Assembly: GCA_902599605.1 (NCBI GenBank)
Contig: CACKFV010000007.1
Coordinates: 1 to 57,649 of the forward strand
Length of the DNA stretch: 57,649 nucleotides
Direction: 5' to 3'
From: an uncultured Pelagibacteraceae bacterium
GTDB taxonomy: Bacteria; Pseudomonadota; Alphaproteobacteria; Pelagibacterales; Pelagibacteraceae
The position numbers were made by a program, and so were the translations under genes. The notes beneath the pieces are model-generated. The model did not search any database. It saw only the letters and a program-made list of their open reading frames with translations, and was not told the origin of the DNA. Positions 1-9,915 of the stretch are shown here, piece after piece. The first letter of the stretch is position 1; each line of letters opens with the position of its first letter.

Positions 1-492
1 ATTTATAAAAACAAAATAATTAAATTGAAAGTTAATAAAAAACAAATCGGATCAGATAGATTAGCAAATGCAATCAGTGTTTTTAATAAAAAAAATAATT
101 TTATAGTTGTAGATTTTGGAACAGCTACTACCTTTGATGTTATCATAAAAGATGTTTACTGGGGTGGCATAATTGCTCCAGGAGTTAATCTTTCATTAAA
201 AAATTTGATATCAAAAGCAGAATTGATTCCAAAAATAAATTTAAGCCAAACTAAAATAGTTATTGGAAAAAATACAAAGCAGGCAGTGGTATCAGGTTTT
301 TATTGGGGGTATAGTGGTCTTATCGAGAAAATAATTTCTAAGATTTCAAAAATTACCAAAAAAAATTTTAAGATTATTTTAACAGGAGGTTTTGCGCACT
401 TATTTAAAACAAATATAAGATTAAATGTTTTAGTCGACAAAAATCTTACAATAAAAGGGTTAATAAAAGCTCATAAAATATTAAACGAATGA
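1..492 (+). CDS. coaX: Type III pantothenate kinase, 3' part (5' end outside window)
   Basis: Phosphorylates pantothenate, the first step of coenzyme A synthesis in the cytoplasm. The frame is open from base 1, so the gene starts upstream; about 163 residues are visible where the family has about 255, leaving roughly 95 N-terminal residues outside. A TTG at 25 is internal and is not taken as the start. Seen: the GSDRLANA stretch (family G-x-DR), the DFGTATTFDVI motif near visible residue 38, and GGIIAPGVNLS, all typical of the CoaX fold of the ASKHA superfamily. The stop overlaps the next start as ATGA. In alphaproteobacteria coaX usually sits between birA and the RNase J gene, as it does here on the downstream side. 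Confidence 0.93.
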   Translation: MYKNKIIKLKVNKKQIGSDRLANAISVFNKKNNFIVVDFGTATTFDVIIKDVYWGGIIAPGVNLSLKNLISKAELIPKINLSQTKIVIGKNTKQAVVSGFYWGYSGLIEKIISKISKITKKNFKIILTGGFAHLFKTNIRLNVLVDKNLTIKGLIKAHKILNE

Positions 493-2147
493 AAGATGAA
501 TTATTATTTTGTCCACTAGGTGGATCAGGTGAAATTGGCATGAACTTTAATCTGTTTGCTTATGGCAAACCAGGGAATCATAAGTGGATTATTGTAGATA
601 TTGGTGTCACTTTTGCTGATGATACAGTTCCAGGAATAGATTTAATATATCCTGATCCTGGTTTCATAGTTGATAAAAAAGAGTCATTACTTGGTATAGT
701 ACTTACACATGCTCATGAAGATCACATTGGAGCGATTTCACATATTTGGCCAGATCTAAAATGTAATATATATGCTACTCCATTTACTGCAGCTTTAGTG
801 ACTGAAAAGTTCAAGGAAAAGAAAATAGACATTCATCCTTTTTTAAAGATTGTAAATTTAAGAGGTAATATAAAACTTGGACCATTTGATATTGAGCTAA
901 TAACCATGACTCACTCAATTCTAGAACCTAACGGACTGAAAATAAAAACTCCACTTGGCTGCGTGTTACATACTGGTGATTGGAAGTGTGATCCAAACCC
1001 ATTAATTGGAGATGTAATTGACTCTAAAAAACTTAAATCAATTGGCGATGAAGGAGTTTTGGCGATGATATGTGACTCAACAAACATATTTAGTATTGGT
1101 AGATCAGGCTCAGAAATGGATGTAAGAAAAAATTTACTAAATATATTTGAAAGATTAAGAAAAAAAATAATAGTCACCTGTTTTGCATCAAATGTTGCTA
1201 GAATGGAAACTATTTTCTTTTGTGCGCAAAAAACTGGAAGGCAGATTTCTTTGGTAGGAAGGTCTATGCATAGAATTTTTAAAGCAGCTAGACAATGTGG
1301 GTATCTCAAAGATGTAATTGAACCTATCGATCCAAGAGACGCCAAAAAAATTTCAAGAGACAAAATAGTCTATTTATGTACCGGAACTCAAGGAGAGCCT
1401 ATGGGAGCAATGAGCAGAATATCGAATTTTACCCATCCAGATGTAATGATAGAAAATGGTGACACTGCAATTTTTTCATCTAAAATAATACCTGGAAATG
1501 AAAAGAAACTTTCTAAATTACACAATCAATTAGTTATTGAAGGTATTGAAGTGATTACAGAAGAAGATGAATTTATACATGTATCCGGTCACCCTAATAG
1601 AGAAGAATTAAAGGATATGTACAATTGGATAAGACCAAAATCAGTAATACCAGTACATGGAGAATACAGACATATGCAGGAGCACATTAATTTTGCTAAA
1701 GAAATGAAAATACCTTATCCAGTTAAAGTTATGAATGGTGATATTGTAAAACTAGCTCCAGCTGAAAAACCTTTTGTTTATGACAAAGCACCTGCAGGAA
1801 AAGTATATTTGGATGGAAACATTAGTGTTGAAGAGGACTCAAATTCTATTAAAGAACGTAAAAATCTTTCTATAAATGGAATGATGGAAGTTACAATTCT
1901 TGTTACGCCCAAAGGTAACATTCATGACAGACCAATTGTGACAGTTAAGGGGCTCCCAATAAATGATTATGAAGACTTTAGATTTGGATTAGAAAATGAA
2001 ATTGAAAAAACAGCCAGAACATTTTCTTTAACGAATAGCAGACAGCAGGAAAATGCTATCGATGCTTTTAAAAGTGTTTGTAAAAAATATACAAAAAATA
2101 AAGTAGGCAAAAGACCTTTTACAAATATTAATATAGTTCAAATTTGA
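489..2147 (+). CDS. rnj: Ribonuclease J
   Basis: Metallo-beta-lactamase-fold endo/5'-exoribonuclease that matures and degrades RNA in the cytoplasm. The 552 residues match the usual family length. The zinc-binding HxHxDH motif is present as THAHEDH around residues 73-79. Further metal-site elements are the HTGDWK segment, the CDSTN segment of the beta-CASP domain, SGHPNREELK, and the P-V-H-GE motif (VIPVHGEYRHM). The start overlaps the coaX stop by 4 bases (ATGA) and the stop overlaps the next start, so translation is probably coupled. Confidence 0.95.
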   Translation: MKDELLFCPLGGSGEIGMNFNLFAYGKPGNHKWIIVDIGVTFADDTVPGIDLIYPDPGFIVDKKESLLGIVLTHAHEDHIGAISHIWPDLKCNIYATPFTAALVTEKFKEKKIDIHPFLKIVNLRGNIKLGPFDIELITMTHSILEPNGLKIKTPLGCVLHTGDWKCDPNPLIGDVIDSKKLKSIGDEGVLAMICDSTNIFSIGRSGSEMDVRKNLLNIFERLRKKIIVTCFASNVARMETIFFCAQKTGRQISLVGRSMHRIFKAARQCGYLKDVIEPIDPRDAKKISRDKIVYLCTGTQGEPMGAMSRISNFTHPDVMIENGDTAIFSSKIIPGNEKKLSKLHNQLVIEGIEVITEEDEFIHVSGHPNREELKDMYNWIRPKSVIPVHGEYRHMQEHINFAKEMKIPYPVKVMNGDIVKLAPAEKPFVYDKAPAGKVYLDGNISVEEDSNSIKERKNLSINGMMEVTILVTPKGNIHDRPIVTVKGLPINDYEDFRFGLENEIEKTARTFSLTNSRQQENAIDAFKSVCKKYTKNKVGKRPFTNINIVQI

Positions 2148-2392
2148 TGAATTTAACCGGTTCGATTATTATATATGTTCTTATATGGTGGATAGTTTTC
2201 TTTTCTTTGCTGCCAGTAGATGTAGATCGAAATCAAAAAAATTATGTGGAGGGTGTTGATCCCGGAGCTCCCGAAAACCCTAAATTAATAAAAAAACTAT
2301 TATATACAACTTTGATTACGTCAATAATTTTTATAGGTATATTTCTATTAGTAAAGTATGATTATCTTAATTTAAGGAATCTAATTACATAA
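2147..2392 (+). CDS. Small inner-membrane protein, DUF1467 type
   Basis: An 81-residue protein with two predicted membrane segments, one in the first 20 residues and one around residues 50-70. Between them lies a short polar stretch containing the motif VEGVDPGAPENP. Size, this motif and position between rnj and proS match the DUF1467 family common in alphaproteobacteria; its function is not known. A TTG three bases upstream (2144) is in frame, but the ATG at 2147 overlaps the rnj stop (TGATG) and is the more natural start. The end overlaps the proS start as TAATG. Confidence 0.8.
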   Translation: MNLTGSIIIYVLIWWIVFFSLLPVDVDRNQKNYVEGVDPGAPENPKLIKKLLYTTLITSIIFIGIFLLVKYDYLNLRNLIT

Positions 2393-3720
2393 TGTTTCTA
2401 TCAAAATCATTTATTCCATTATTAAAAAACTATCCTTCTGAGGCAAAAATTAAATCACACAAACTAATGTTGAGGTTAGGAATGATTAAACAATCATCAG
2501 CAGGTATTTACTCTTGGCTTCCTCTTGGATTCAAAGTGATGAAAAAAATTGAACAAATAGTCAGGGAAGAACAAAATAAAATAGGTGCTCAAGAAATATT
2601 GATGCCCACAATACAGTCCTCTGAAATTTGGAAAGAAAGTGGAAGATATGAAGATTATGGGGAGGAGATGCTCAGAATTAAAGACAGACAGAATAGAGAA
2701 ATTTTATATGGCCCAACTAATGAAGAGCTAGTTACAGATATTTTTAGAAACAGTATAAAATCATATAAATCCCTTCCTCAATTACTCTATCATATTCAAT
2801 GGAAATTTAGAGATGAATTAAGACCAAGATTTGGAATAATGAGATGTAGAGAATTTTTTATGAAAGATGCGTATTCATTTGACCTTAGTGATGATGATGC
2901 AGAATTTTCATATAACAAATTTTTTCTATCATATTTAAAAACTTTTAAGAGATTGGAATTATCAGCAATACCAATGACAGCTGAAACGGGGCCAATTGGT
3001 GGGAGCTTGTCACATGAATTTATTATCTTAGCTGAAACTGGCGAAAGTAAAATTTATACTGACAAAAGAATTTTTGAGGTAAATCATGATAACTATAAAT
3101 TAGAAAAAGAGTCTTTAAAAAAACTAAGACTTGAATATGACCGATTTTACGCCGTCACAGATGAGAAAATTGACAACAAAGAGTTTAACAACAAGGTTGA
3201 TAAAAAAAACCAGTTAGAGACCAAAGGTATTGAAGTTGGTCATATTTTTTACTTTGGTGATAAATATTCAAAACCAATGAATGCTGCTGTTGATAAAGAT
3301 GGTAAAAAAATTTTTGTAAAAATGGGTTCTTATGGAATTGGAGTTTCAAGATTAGTTGGTGCCTTAATTGAGGCAAATTTTGATGAGAAAAATGAGGTTA
3401 TGAATTGGCCAGTATCAGTTTCTCCTTTTGAATGTGCAATTATTTGTTTTGCATCTAAAAATGATACCACAAGTATTGAAATGGGTATTAAAGTAAAAAA
3501 TTTTTTAGAACAGAATAATATTGAAGCAGTTTTAGACGATACAGACGAAAACTTTTCAGGAAAGTTAAAAAAATTTAATTTAATTGGAATACCATTTCAA
3601 ATTCTAATTGGAAAAAATCCTGATAAAAATAAAGTTGAGTTTAAAGAAGTGGGGAACGATAGCAAGATGATAAGTCTTGAAGAAGCTCTTAATTTCATTA
3701 AATCCAAAAAAATAAATTGA
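2392..3720 (+). CDS. proS: Prolyl-tRNA synthetase, short alphaproteobacterial type
   Basis: Class II synthetase that charges tRNA-Pro. At 442 residues it is the compact form lacking the roughly 180-residue editing (INS) domain found in the E. coli enzyme. Motif 2 is seen as FRDELRPRFGIMRCREF around residues 138-154, and motif 3 as GSYGIGVSRLVGA near residue 312. The C-terminal anticodon-binding domain follows from about residue 345. Neighbours are the DUF1467 gene (TAATG overlap) and lolC, whose TTG start overlaps the proS stop. Confidence 0.96.
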   Translation: MFLSKSFIPLLKNYPSEAKIKSHKLMLRLGMIKQSSAGIYSWLPLGFKVMKKIEQIVREEQNKIGAQEILMPTIQSSEIWKESGRYEDYGEEMLRIKDRQNREILYGPTNEELVTDIFRNSIKSYKSLPQLLYHIQWKFRDELRPRFGIMRCREFFMKDAYSFDLSDDDAEFSYNKFFLSYLKTFKRLELSAIPMTAETGPIGGSLSHEFIILAETGESKIYTDKRIFEVNHDNYKLEKESLKKLRLEYDRFYAVTDEKIDNKEFNNKVDKKNQLETKGIEVGHIFYFGDKYSKPMNAAVDKDGKKIFVKMGSYGIGVSRLVGALIEANFDEKNEVMNWPVSVSPFECAIICFASKNDTTSIEMGIKVKNFLEQNNIEAVLDDTDENFSGKLKKFNLIGIPFQILIGKNPDKNKVEFKEVGNDSKMISLEEALNFIKSKKIN

Positions 3721-4946
3721 TCTCAACTTTAGAAAAAAAAATAATTTTTAGATATCTAAAAACTAGAAAAAAAGATGGTTTTTTAAATATTATCACTTTA
3801 TTTTCTTTCTTAGGCATAAGTTTAGGTGTGGCAGTCTTAATTATAGTTATGTCTGTAATGAATGGCTTTAGGTCAGAGTTAATAAATAAGATAACTAATT
3901 TCAACGCACATGTAATCGTAAAACCCTATGATAAGAAAATAGAACAAAAAAAAATAGATAACGAGTTTTTACAAAATATATCTTCAAATTTGATCATAAG
4001 CAATAATGGAGAGGGAATACTTTTAAATGATGAAATTACTAAAGGTATTTTAGTAAGAGGCTATTCTGAAAATGACTTTCGAAAACTGAATATTGTAAAT
4101 AATAAATATTTTAGAGGTGATAAAAAAATCTTAGAGAACAATATATCGATAGGGAGTGATTTAAGTTATGACTTCGAATTAAAAATTGGTGACCGAATTT
4201 CAATAATTTCACCTTCCAGTGAAAATACACTCATTGGATCCATACCTCGACAAAAAACTTTTCAAATAAGTTCTATATTTGATAGTAGGTTTGCTGAGTT
4301 TAATAATTCTGTTGTGTTTATTAATCTAAAAGATCTACAAGGCTTATTTGATTTAAAAAAAGGAAATAATTTCTTAGAGGTTTATTTATATAAACCTGAC
4401 AAAATTGAGATTTATCGTGAGAAACTAATGTCAATTTTTACCGAAGAATATATATTTACGTGGTCAGATTTAAACAAACCATTATTTTCCGCCTTAAAAG
4501 TAGAAAGAAATGTTATGTTCATAATATTATCTTTAATAATCATAGTTGCTGCTTTTAACATTATTTCGGGTCTTACTATTTTAGTTAAAAATAAAACTAG
4601 GGAAATTGCTATATTAAAATCAATAGGCGTTTCTAACTTTTCTATTCGAAAAATTTTTTTTTTTATTGGATTTTTAATAGGATTTTTAGCAACAATTATG
4701 GGAGTTGTCATAGGTGTAACTTTTTCTATTTATGTTGAGGAGATAAGAATGTTAATTAGCAATGTTTTTAATATAAGTTTGTTTCCAGAAGAAATATATT
4801 TTTTAAGTACTATTCCATATCAAATAGATTTTTGGTCAATATTTTTAATTTCAAGTTGTTCAATCATAATGACTTGTTTAGTCTCAATATACCCTGCAAC
4901 TAAAGCAGCAAAATTAGATACAATTAAATCATTAAAATATGAGTAA
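3717..4946 (+). CDS. lolC: Lipoprotein-releasing ABC transporter permease (LolC/LolE family)
   Basis: Inner-membrane subunit of the Lol complex, which extracts outer-membrane lipoproteins from the inner membrane for transfer to LolA. The 409 residues show the family layout: one N-terminal membrane helix (about residues 22-48), a periplasmic MacB-like core of about 200 residues, then three membrane helices in an FtsX-type domain. The start is TTG at 3717, in a TTGA overlap with the proS stop; no better ATG lies nearby. Only one LolC/E-type gene precedes lolD, so the permease may act as a homodimer or a second copy may lie elsewhere (inference). The last eight bases (ATGAGTAA) overlap lolD. Confidence 0.9.
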   Translation: MISTLEKKIIFRYLKTRKKDGFLNIITLFSFLGISLGVAVLIIVMSVMNGFRSELINKITNFNAHVIVKPYDKKIEQKKIDNEFLQNISSNLIISNNGEGILLNDEITKGILVRGYSENDFRKLNIVNNKYFRGDKKILENNISIGSDLSYDFELKIGDRISIISPSSENTLIGSIPRQKTFQISSIFDSRFAEFNNSVVFINLKDLQGLFDLKKGNNFLEVYLYKPDKIEIYREKLMSIFTEEYIFTWSDLNKPLFSALKVERNVMFIILSLIIIVAAFNIISGLTILVKNKTREIAILKSIGVSNFSIRKIFFFIGFLIGFLATIMGVVIGVTFSIYVEEIRMLISNVFNISLFPEEIYFLSTIPYQIDFWSIFLISSCSIIMTCLVSIYPATKAAKLDTIKSLKYE

Positions 4947-5622
4947 CATTATAGAACTAAAAAATATTTCAAAGACATTTGATAATCAAAAAAAGATTTC
5001 TGTCCTTAAAAATTTAAGTTTTAAATTTAAAAAAGGAAAAATTTATTCATTGTCTGGACCCTCTGGTTCTGGAAAATCAACTTTATTAAATTTATTATCT
5101 TTAATAGATAGACCATCATCAGGAAATATTAAAATTGATAATCGAAATATAAATCATAACGAAATTGAAACTAATGACAAAATTAGATCTAGTAATATTG
5201 GGATTGTTTATCAAGAAAAAAACTTATTACCTGATTTTACGGCTTTTGAAAATGTTTGCTTAGCTAGCTTAGTTGCTAACAATAATCACAAAATGGCAGA
5301 ACAAGAATCATTAAAGATAATTCAAAAAGTCGGCTTAAAAGAAAGGATTGATCATTATCCATCAGAATTATCAGGGGGAGAAATGCAAAGAATTGCTATA
5401 TCGAGAGCAATAGTAAATAAACCCAGAATAATACTAGCTGATGAACCGACTGGTAGTTTAGATCACGAAAACGCAAATCAAATATTTAACCTACTCTTTA
5501 AATTAAAAAACAAAGATCGTGTTATAATATTTGCAACTCATAATAGATTTTTTGCTAATAAAGCAGACTATAAAATTTCCTTAAGTAATGGTAAAATCAA
5601 AACCATTAATGGAAAAATCTAA
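4939..5622 (+). CDS. lolD: Lipoprotein-releasing ABC transporter ATPase
   Basis: Cytoplasmic ATPase that powers lipoprotein release by LolC/E. The 227 residues contain Walker [10 protein letters not shown] (about residues 40-48), the ABC signature LSGGEMQR (about 143-150), Walker B IILADEPTGSLD (about 163 on) and a switch histidine in FATHN. Its start lies within the end of lolC (8-base overlap) and its end overlaps the dnaE start, giving one tightly packed transcription unit. Confidence 0.93.
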   Translation: MSNIIELKNISKTFDNQKKISVLKNLSFKFKKGKIYSLSGPSGSGKSTLLNLLSLIDRPSSGNIKIDNRNINHNEIETNDKIRSSNIGIVYQEKNLLPDFTAFENVCLASLVANNNHKMAEQESLKIIQKVGLKERIDHYPSELSGGEMQRIAISRAIVNKPRIILADEPTGSLDHENANQIFNLLFKLKNKDRVIIFATHNRFFANKADYKISLSNGKIKTINGKI

Positions 5623-8600
5623 AAAAACATTTAATCACTTAAAAATTCATACTCAATATTCTATTTGTGAAGGCGCCATAAAAATTGATGATCTTAGTAA
5701 ATATTGCAAAGATAATAAGGTTAAAGCGGTTGGAATGTCTGATACGTCAAATTTGTGTGGATCTCTAGAATTCTCAGAACAAATTTCCAAGTCAAAAACT
5801 CAACCTATAATAGGATCCCAGATTAAGTTTAAATTCAAAGATATAATTGGATCAATACCTATTATAGCCAAAAATAGCGATGGTTACAAAGAACTGATTA
5901 ATTTGTCATCTAAATCTTTTCTTGAGAATTCCGATATAAATGATCCACATTGTAAAATAGAGTTATTATTTAATTGTTCTAAAAATTTAATAATTCTATC
6001 AGGAGGTATTAACAATTTATCAGGTATTCTTTTCCAAAAAGGGAGAATTGATGAGCTTGAAAAACTTTATTTTTCTTTAAATAAAAATTTTGGTGATAAC
6101 TTCTATATTGAAATTCAAAGACATGGTGATTTAAATGAAAAAAATCTTGAAATTTTCAATTTATCTGTTTCAAAAAAAATTAATGCTCCCATAATAGCAA
6201 CTAATGAGGTTTATTATTTAAGTAAAGAAATGAGCGAAGCACACGATGCATTACTTTGTATTGGTTCAAAAAATTATATAAACGATAAACAAAGAATAAG
6301 GTTAACAGATAATCATTATTTCAAAAGTGACGATGAAATGAAGGAGATATTCAGTGATTTACCTGAGGCTTTGGAAAACAATTATAATTTACCATTTAGG
6401 TGCAGCTTCAGACCTGAATATTCCAAACCATTATTACCAGATATAAACTCAAATAATGATATTTCATCTGATGATCAATTAATAAAAGATGCAAATGAAG
6501 GTTTAATAAATAAATTTAAGGAAAGATTTGAAGATGAAAATTTAAAAGGTGAAAAATTTTTAAAATATAAAAAAAGATTAGATCATGAAATAAACATAAT
6601 ATGTGAGATGAATTATTCTAGTTATTTTTTAATTGTATCCGATTACATCATATGGGCAAAAAAAAATAATATACCGGTTGGACCAGGCAGAGGATCTGGA
6701 GCTGGCTCATTAGTAGCATGGTGTTTACAAATTACTGACGTAGACCCAATTTATTTTGATTTAATTTTTGAAAGATTTTTAAACCCAGACCGTATTTCTA
6801 TGCCTGACTTTGATATTGATTTTTGTGAAGAAAAACGTGATTTAGTTTTTGAGTATCTTAACAAAAAGTACAAGGACTCAGTGGCCCATATTATTACATT
6901 CGGCAAACTAAAAGCTAGAATGGTTATTAGAGATGTAGGTAGAGTAATGGGTCTTCCGTATGGTTTTGTAGACAGTATTTGCAAAATGATTCCTTTCGAT
7001 CCTTCAAGACCAATGAGTTTGACTGAATGCATAAATTCAGAACCAAGATTACAAAAGATTATAAATGAAGATAAAAGAGTAGATAGGCTTATAAAACTCT
7101 CTCTGAAACTTGAAGGTTTAAACAGAAATTTTGCAACTCATGCAGCTGGTGTAGTAATTGCAGATAAAAAATTAATCGATACGGTTCCACTTTATAAAGA
7201 CACCTCATCCAATTTACTTTTACCTTCCACTCAGTTTGATATGTATTCAGCTGAAAACTCTGGTCTTATTAAGTTTGATTTTTTGGGTTTAAAAACACTT
7301 ACTGTAATAAATAACACCATTAAACTACTGAATAAAAAAAAAATTGATTTTAATATAGAGAAAATAAATTATGAAGATCAAACGGTTTTTGATTTGTTGT
7401 CTTCAGGTAAAACTGTTGGTTTATTTCAACTTGAAAGTTCTGGAATGAGGGATGCTCTTACACAAATGAAACCGAATAGATTAGAAGACATTATAGCATT
7501 AGTCGCTTTGTATAGACCAGGTCCTATGAGCAATATTCCAATTTATAATGATTGTAAACATGGGAAAAGGTCACCAGATTATCTACATCCAAAATTGGAA
7601 AACATTTTAAAGTCAACATATGGTGTAATTATTTACCAGGAACAAGTTATGCAAATTGCCCAAGTCTTATCAGGTTTTACCGCAGGTGAAGCAGATATTC
7701 TTAGACGTGCAATGGGAAAAAAGAAAAGAGCAGAATTAGAAAAACAGAAGGCAAGATTTATAGATGGAGCATATCAAAACGGAATACAAAAAGATGTTGC
7801 AGCAGGTATTTTTTTAAAAATTGAACCCTTTGCGGAGTATGGTTTCAATAAAAGTCATGCAGCAGCCTATGCTATTATCGCTTATCAAACAGCATATTTA
7901 AAAACCCATTTTACCAATGAATTTTTTTCTGCCTCAATGTCCATGGAAATGTCAAATCAAAAAAAATTAGGTGAGTTCTATGAAGAACTTAAAAGATTAG
8001 ATATAAATATAGTATCTCCCAATATAAATTTATGTAATAGTGATTTTTATTCAGATACTAAAAATTTTTACTATGCTTTAGGGGCATTAAAAAATGTAGG
8101 TTACGAGTCAATTTCAAACATAGTTAAGGAAAGAAAAAAAAATGGTAAATTCAAATCTTTAAATGACTTTATTAATAGAGTAAATCCGAAAGACATAAAC
8201 AAACTTCAAATGGAGGCTCTTACAAAAGCTGGGGCATTTGATAACATTTTTAAAGATAGAAAATCAATTTTTGAGTCAATACCTAATTTAATATCAAAAT
8301 CAAAAAATATTTTTGAAAACAAGTCCTTAAATCAAATTGATTTATTTGCTAATAGTGAAGAGTCAAATGTTAGTGATGTAGTAAATAATCTTGGCGAATG
8401 GAGCTTTCAAGAAAAAATGGCAAAAGAATTTGAAACTGTTGGTTTTTTTATATCAGATCATCCGCTTAATCAATATCAAGATATATTTAAGGAATTTAAT
8501 ATTCTTTCTTATAAAAATGTTAACGAAGATAAAGAAATTATCGAGGGATCAGTTGCAGCAACTATTCTTAAAATTCAAGAAAAGAAAACACAAAAGGGAA

Positions 8601-9016
8601 CGTCATACGCAATAATTAAATTTTCTGATCAATCAAGCATATTTGAATTATTTGTTTTTTCTGACACATTTGAATTAAATAGAAGTAAGATTAAAGAGGG
8701 TAATTCAGTAATTTTGACTATTCAGAAAATTACTAAGCAAAATGATCCTCAATCTACAAGGTTAAATGTCAAAAAAATAATTTCACTAGATGATCTTATT
8801 AATAAGCCGATTAATTCAATTAGTTTTAAAGTAAAAAATGTTGACGATGTTGATAAACTATCTAAAATGCTAAAAAAAGGTGGAGATGTTGAGGTAAATA
8901 TTAATGTTGTATCAAGTGATAAGGCGTATAAAATAAAACTTAAAGATAAGCGTTTAATAGATAGAAAAACAGTGAATCTTATAAAGAATCAAGGAATTTC
9001 AACAACAATTCATTGA
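5609..9016 (+). CDS. dnaE: DNA polymerase III subunit alpha
   Basis: Catalytic subunit of the replicative polymerase. Domains in order: N-terminal PHP domain (beginning HLKIHTQYSICEGA), polymerase core with GPGRGSGAGSLVAW and the catalytic Asp motif PDFDIDF near residue 400, a helix-hairpin-helix region, then an OB fold (about residues 990-1070). An internal beta-clamp-binding motif, QIDLFA, is visible at about residue 910. I chose ATG 5609 (1135 residues) over the in-frame ATG at 5588, because family members begin only a few residues before the H-x-R/K-x-H segment; neither start has a clear ribosome binding site. The start lies inside the lolD end. Confidence 0.96.
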   Translation: MEKSKKTFNHLKIHTQYSICEGAIKIDDLSKYCKDNKVKAVGMSDTSNLCGSLEFSEQISKSKTQPIIGSQIKFKFKDIIGSIPIIAKNSDGYKELINLSSKSFLENSDINDPHCKIELLFNCSKNLIILSGGINNLSGILFQKGRIDELEKLYFSLNKNFGDNFYIEIQRHGDLNEKNLEIFNLSVSKKINAPIIATNEVYYLSKEMSEAHDALLCIGSKNYINDKQRIRLTDNHYFKSDDEMKEIFSDLPEALENNYNLPFRCSFRPEYSKPLLPDINSNNDISSDDQLIKDANEGLINKFKERFEDENLKGEKFLKYKKRLDHEINIICEMNYSSYFLIVSDYIIWAKKNNIPVGPGRGSGAGSLVAWCLQITDVDPIYFDLIFERFLNPDRISMPDFDIDFCEEKRDLVFEYLNKKYKDSVAHIITFGKLKARMVIRDVGRVMGLPYGFVDSICKMIPFDPSRPMSLTECINSEPRLQKIINEDKRVDRLIKLSLKLEGLNRNFATHAAGVVIADKKLIDTVPLYKDTSSNLLLPSTQFDMYSAENSGLIKFDFLGLKTLTVINNTIKLLNKKKIDFNIEKINYEDQTVFDLLSSGKTVGLFQLESSGMRDALTQMKPNRLEDIIALVALYRPGPMSNIPIYNDCKHGKRSPDYLHPKLENILKSTYGVIIYQEQVMQIAQVLSGFTAGEADILRRAMGKKKRAELEKQKARFIDGAYQNGIQKDVAAGIFLKIEPFAEYGFNKSHAAAYAIIAYQTAYLKTHFTNEFFSASMSMEMSNQKKLGEFYEELKRLDINIVSPNINLCNSDFYSDTKNFYYALGALKNVGYESISNIVKERKKNGKFKSLNDFINRVNPKDINKLQMEALTKAGAFDNIFKDRKSIFESIPNLISKSKNIFENKSLNQIDLFANSEESNVSDVVNNLGEWSFQEKMAKEFETVGFFISDHPLNQYQDIFKEFNILSYKNVNEDKEIIEGSVAATILKIQEKKTQKGTSYAIIKFSDQSSIFELFVFSDTFELNRSKIKEGNSVILTIQKITKQNDPQSTRLNVKKIISLDDLINKPINSISFKVKNVDDVDKLSKMLKKGGDVEVNINVVSSDKAYKIKLKDKRLIDRKTVNLIKNQGISTTIH

Positions 9017-9138
9017 TTTATCTCTTGCCTTTACCTCAATAAATTTATAAAAAGCTTTGAAAATACGCACAAGGCTTTTGGTTAATAACCTCCGGTCCTT
9101 AAATGGAAATAGCTTTGGTGGTACAACCGGAAAAAATT
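9017..9138 (+). ncRNA. Probable ribosomal protein S2 (rpsB) leader RNA
   Basis: A 122-base gap, long for this genome and richer in G+C than its surroundings, directly before rpsB. Visible pairings: AAAAGC (9050-9055) with GCTTTT (9074-9079); a small GGTT/AACC hairpin (9080-9090); and TCCGGT (9091-9096) with ACCGGA (9126-9131), the last ending eight bases before the rpsB ATG at 9139. A cis-regulatory RNA before the S2 gene has been described in Candidatus Pelagibacter ubique and other alphaproteobacteria. Autoregulation by S2 binding is the likely role (inference). I could not compare it with a covariance model, so exact limits and pairing are tentative. Confidence 0.62.
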
Positions 9139-9915
9139 ATGAAGATACCAAACTTATCAATACAACAACTCTTAGAGGCTGGCGTACATCTAGGTCATAA
9201 AACATTGAGATGGAATCCAAAAATGAAGAAATATATTTTTGGAAAAAGAGACTCTGTTCATATAATTGATTTAACTCAAACTCTTGAGCTTACTAATAAA
9301 GCTTTAGAAAAAATTTATGAAACTATTACAAACAATGGGAAAATTTTGTTCATCTCAACAAAAAAACAAGCTTCGGAGGCTATTGCTGAATTGGCGAAAT
9401 CCACCAATCAATACTTTGTAAATTATCGATGGCTGGGAGGAATGTTAACTAATTGGGGCACTATATCAAATTCTATTAAAAAACTTCAAAAAATAAATAC
9501 TGACCTTAAATCAGAAAATAGAGGATTCACAAAAAAGGAACTTTTAAAAATGAGCATTCAAAGAGATAAACTCCAAAGATCTTTAGGGGGTATATCTGAC
9601 ATGAAAAAAGTTCCTGATTTGGTTTTCATAATTGATACAAACTATGAGTCACTTGCTATAAAAGAGTCTATAAAATTAAATATTCCGATAATTGCTGTAC
9701 TTGATACGAATTCAGATCCAGAGGGTATCGACTTTCCAATACCAGGAAATGATGACGCTAGGAGGTCAATTGATTTATATTGCTCTTTGGTAAAAGAGAC
9801 AATTGATAATGCTAAGAAAAATATTCCTGAAGATTTAAAAAAAAACGGTGAACAAAAAGTGACAACGCCTAAACCTTCTTCTACGCCACTTAAAAAAAAA
9901 TTAACTAATAAATGA
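9139..9915 (+). CDS. rpsB: 30S ribosomal protein S2
   Basis: Small-subunit ribosomal protein. It begins [20 protein letters not shown], the standard S2 N-terminus, and carries [30 protein letters not shown] and [10 protein letters not shown]. The in-frame ATG at 9103 would add a 12-residue extension without family support and would place coding sequence across the leader RNA, so 9139 is preferred (258 residues). The lysine-rich tail after about residue 225 is variable in the family. The stop overlaps tsf as ATGA. Confidence 0.95.
   Translation: MKIPNLSIQQLLEAGVHLGHKTLRWNPKMKKYIFGKRDSVHIIDLTQTLELTNKALEKIYETITNNGKILFISTKKQASEAIAELAKSTNQYFVNYRWLGGMLTNWGTISNSIKKLQKINTDLKSENRGFTKKELLKMSIQRDKLQRSLGGISDMKKVPDLVFIIDTNYESLAIKESIKLNIPIIAVLDTNSDPEGIDFPIPGNDDARRSIDLYCSLVKETIDNAKKNIPEDLKKNGEQKVTTPKPSSTPLKKKLTNK

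Noticed and set aside
911-1363. 150-codon open frame antisense to RNase J
   Set aside because: Lies wholly opposite a clear metallo-beta-lactamase gene; no family motif, and stops are few only because of the sense codon bias.
8391-8615. 74-codon frame within dnaE on the same strand
   Set aside because: Out of frame inside a continuous, conserved dnaE; Lys/Leu/Ile-rich low-information translation.
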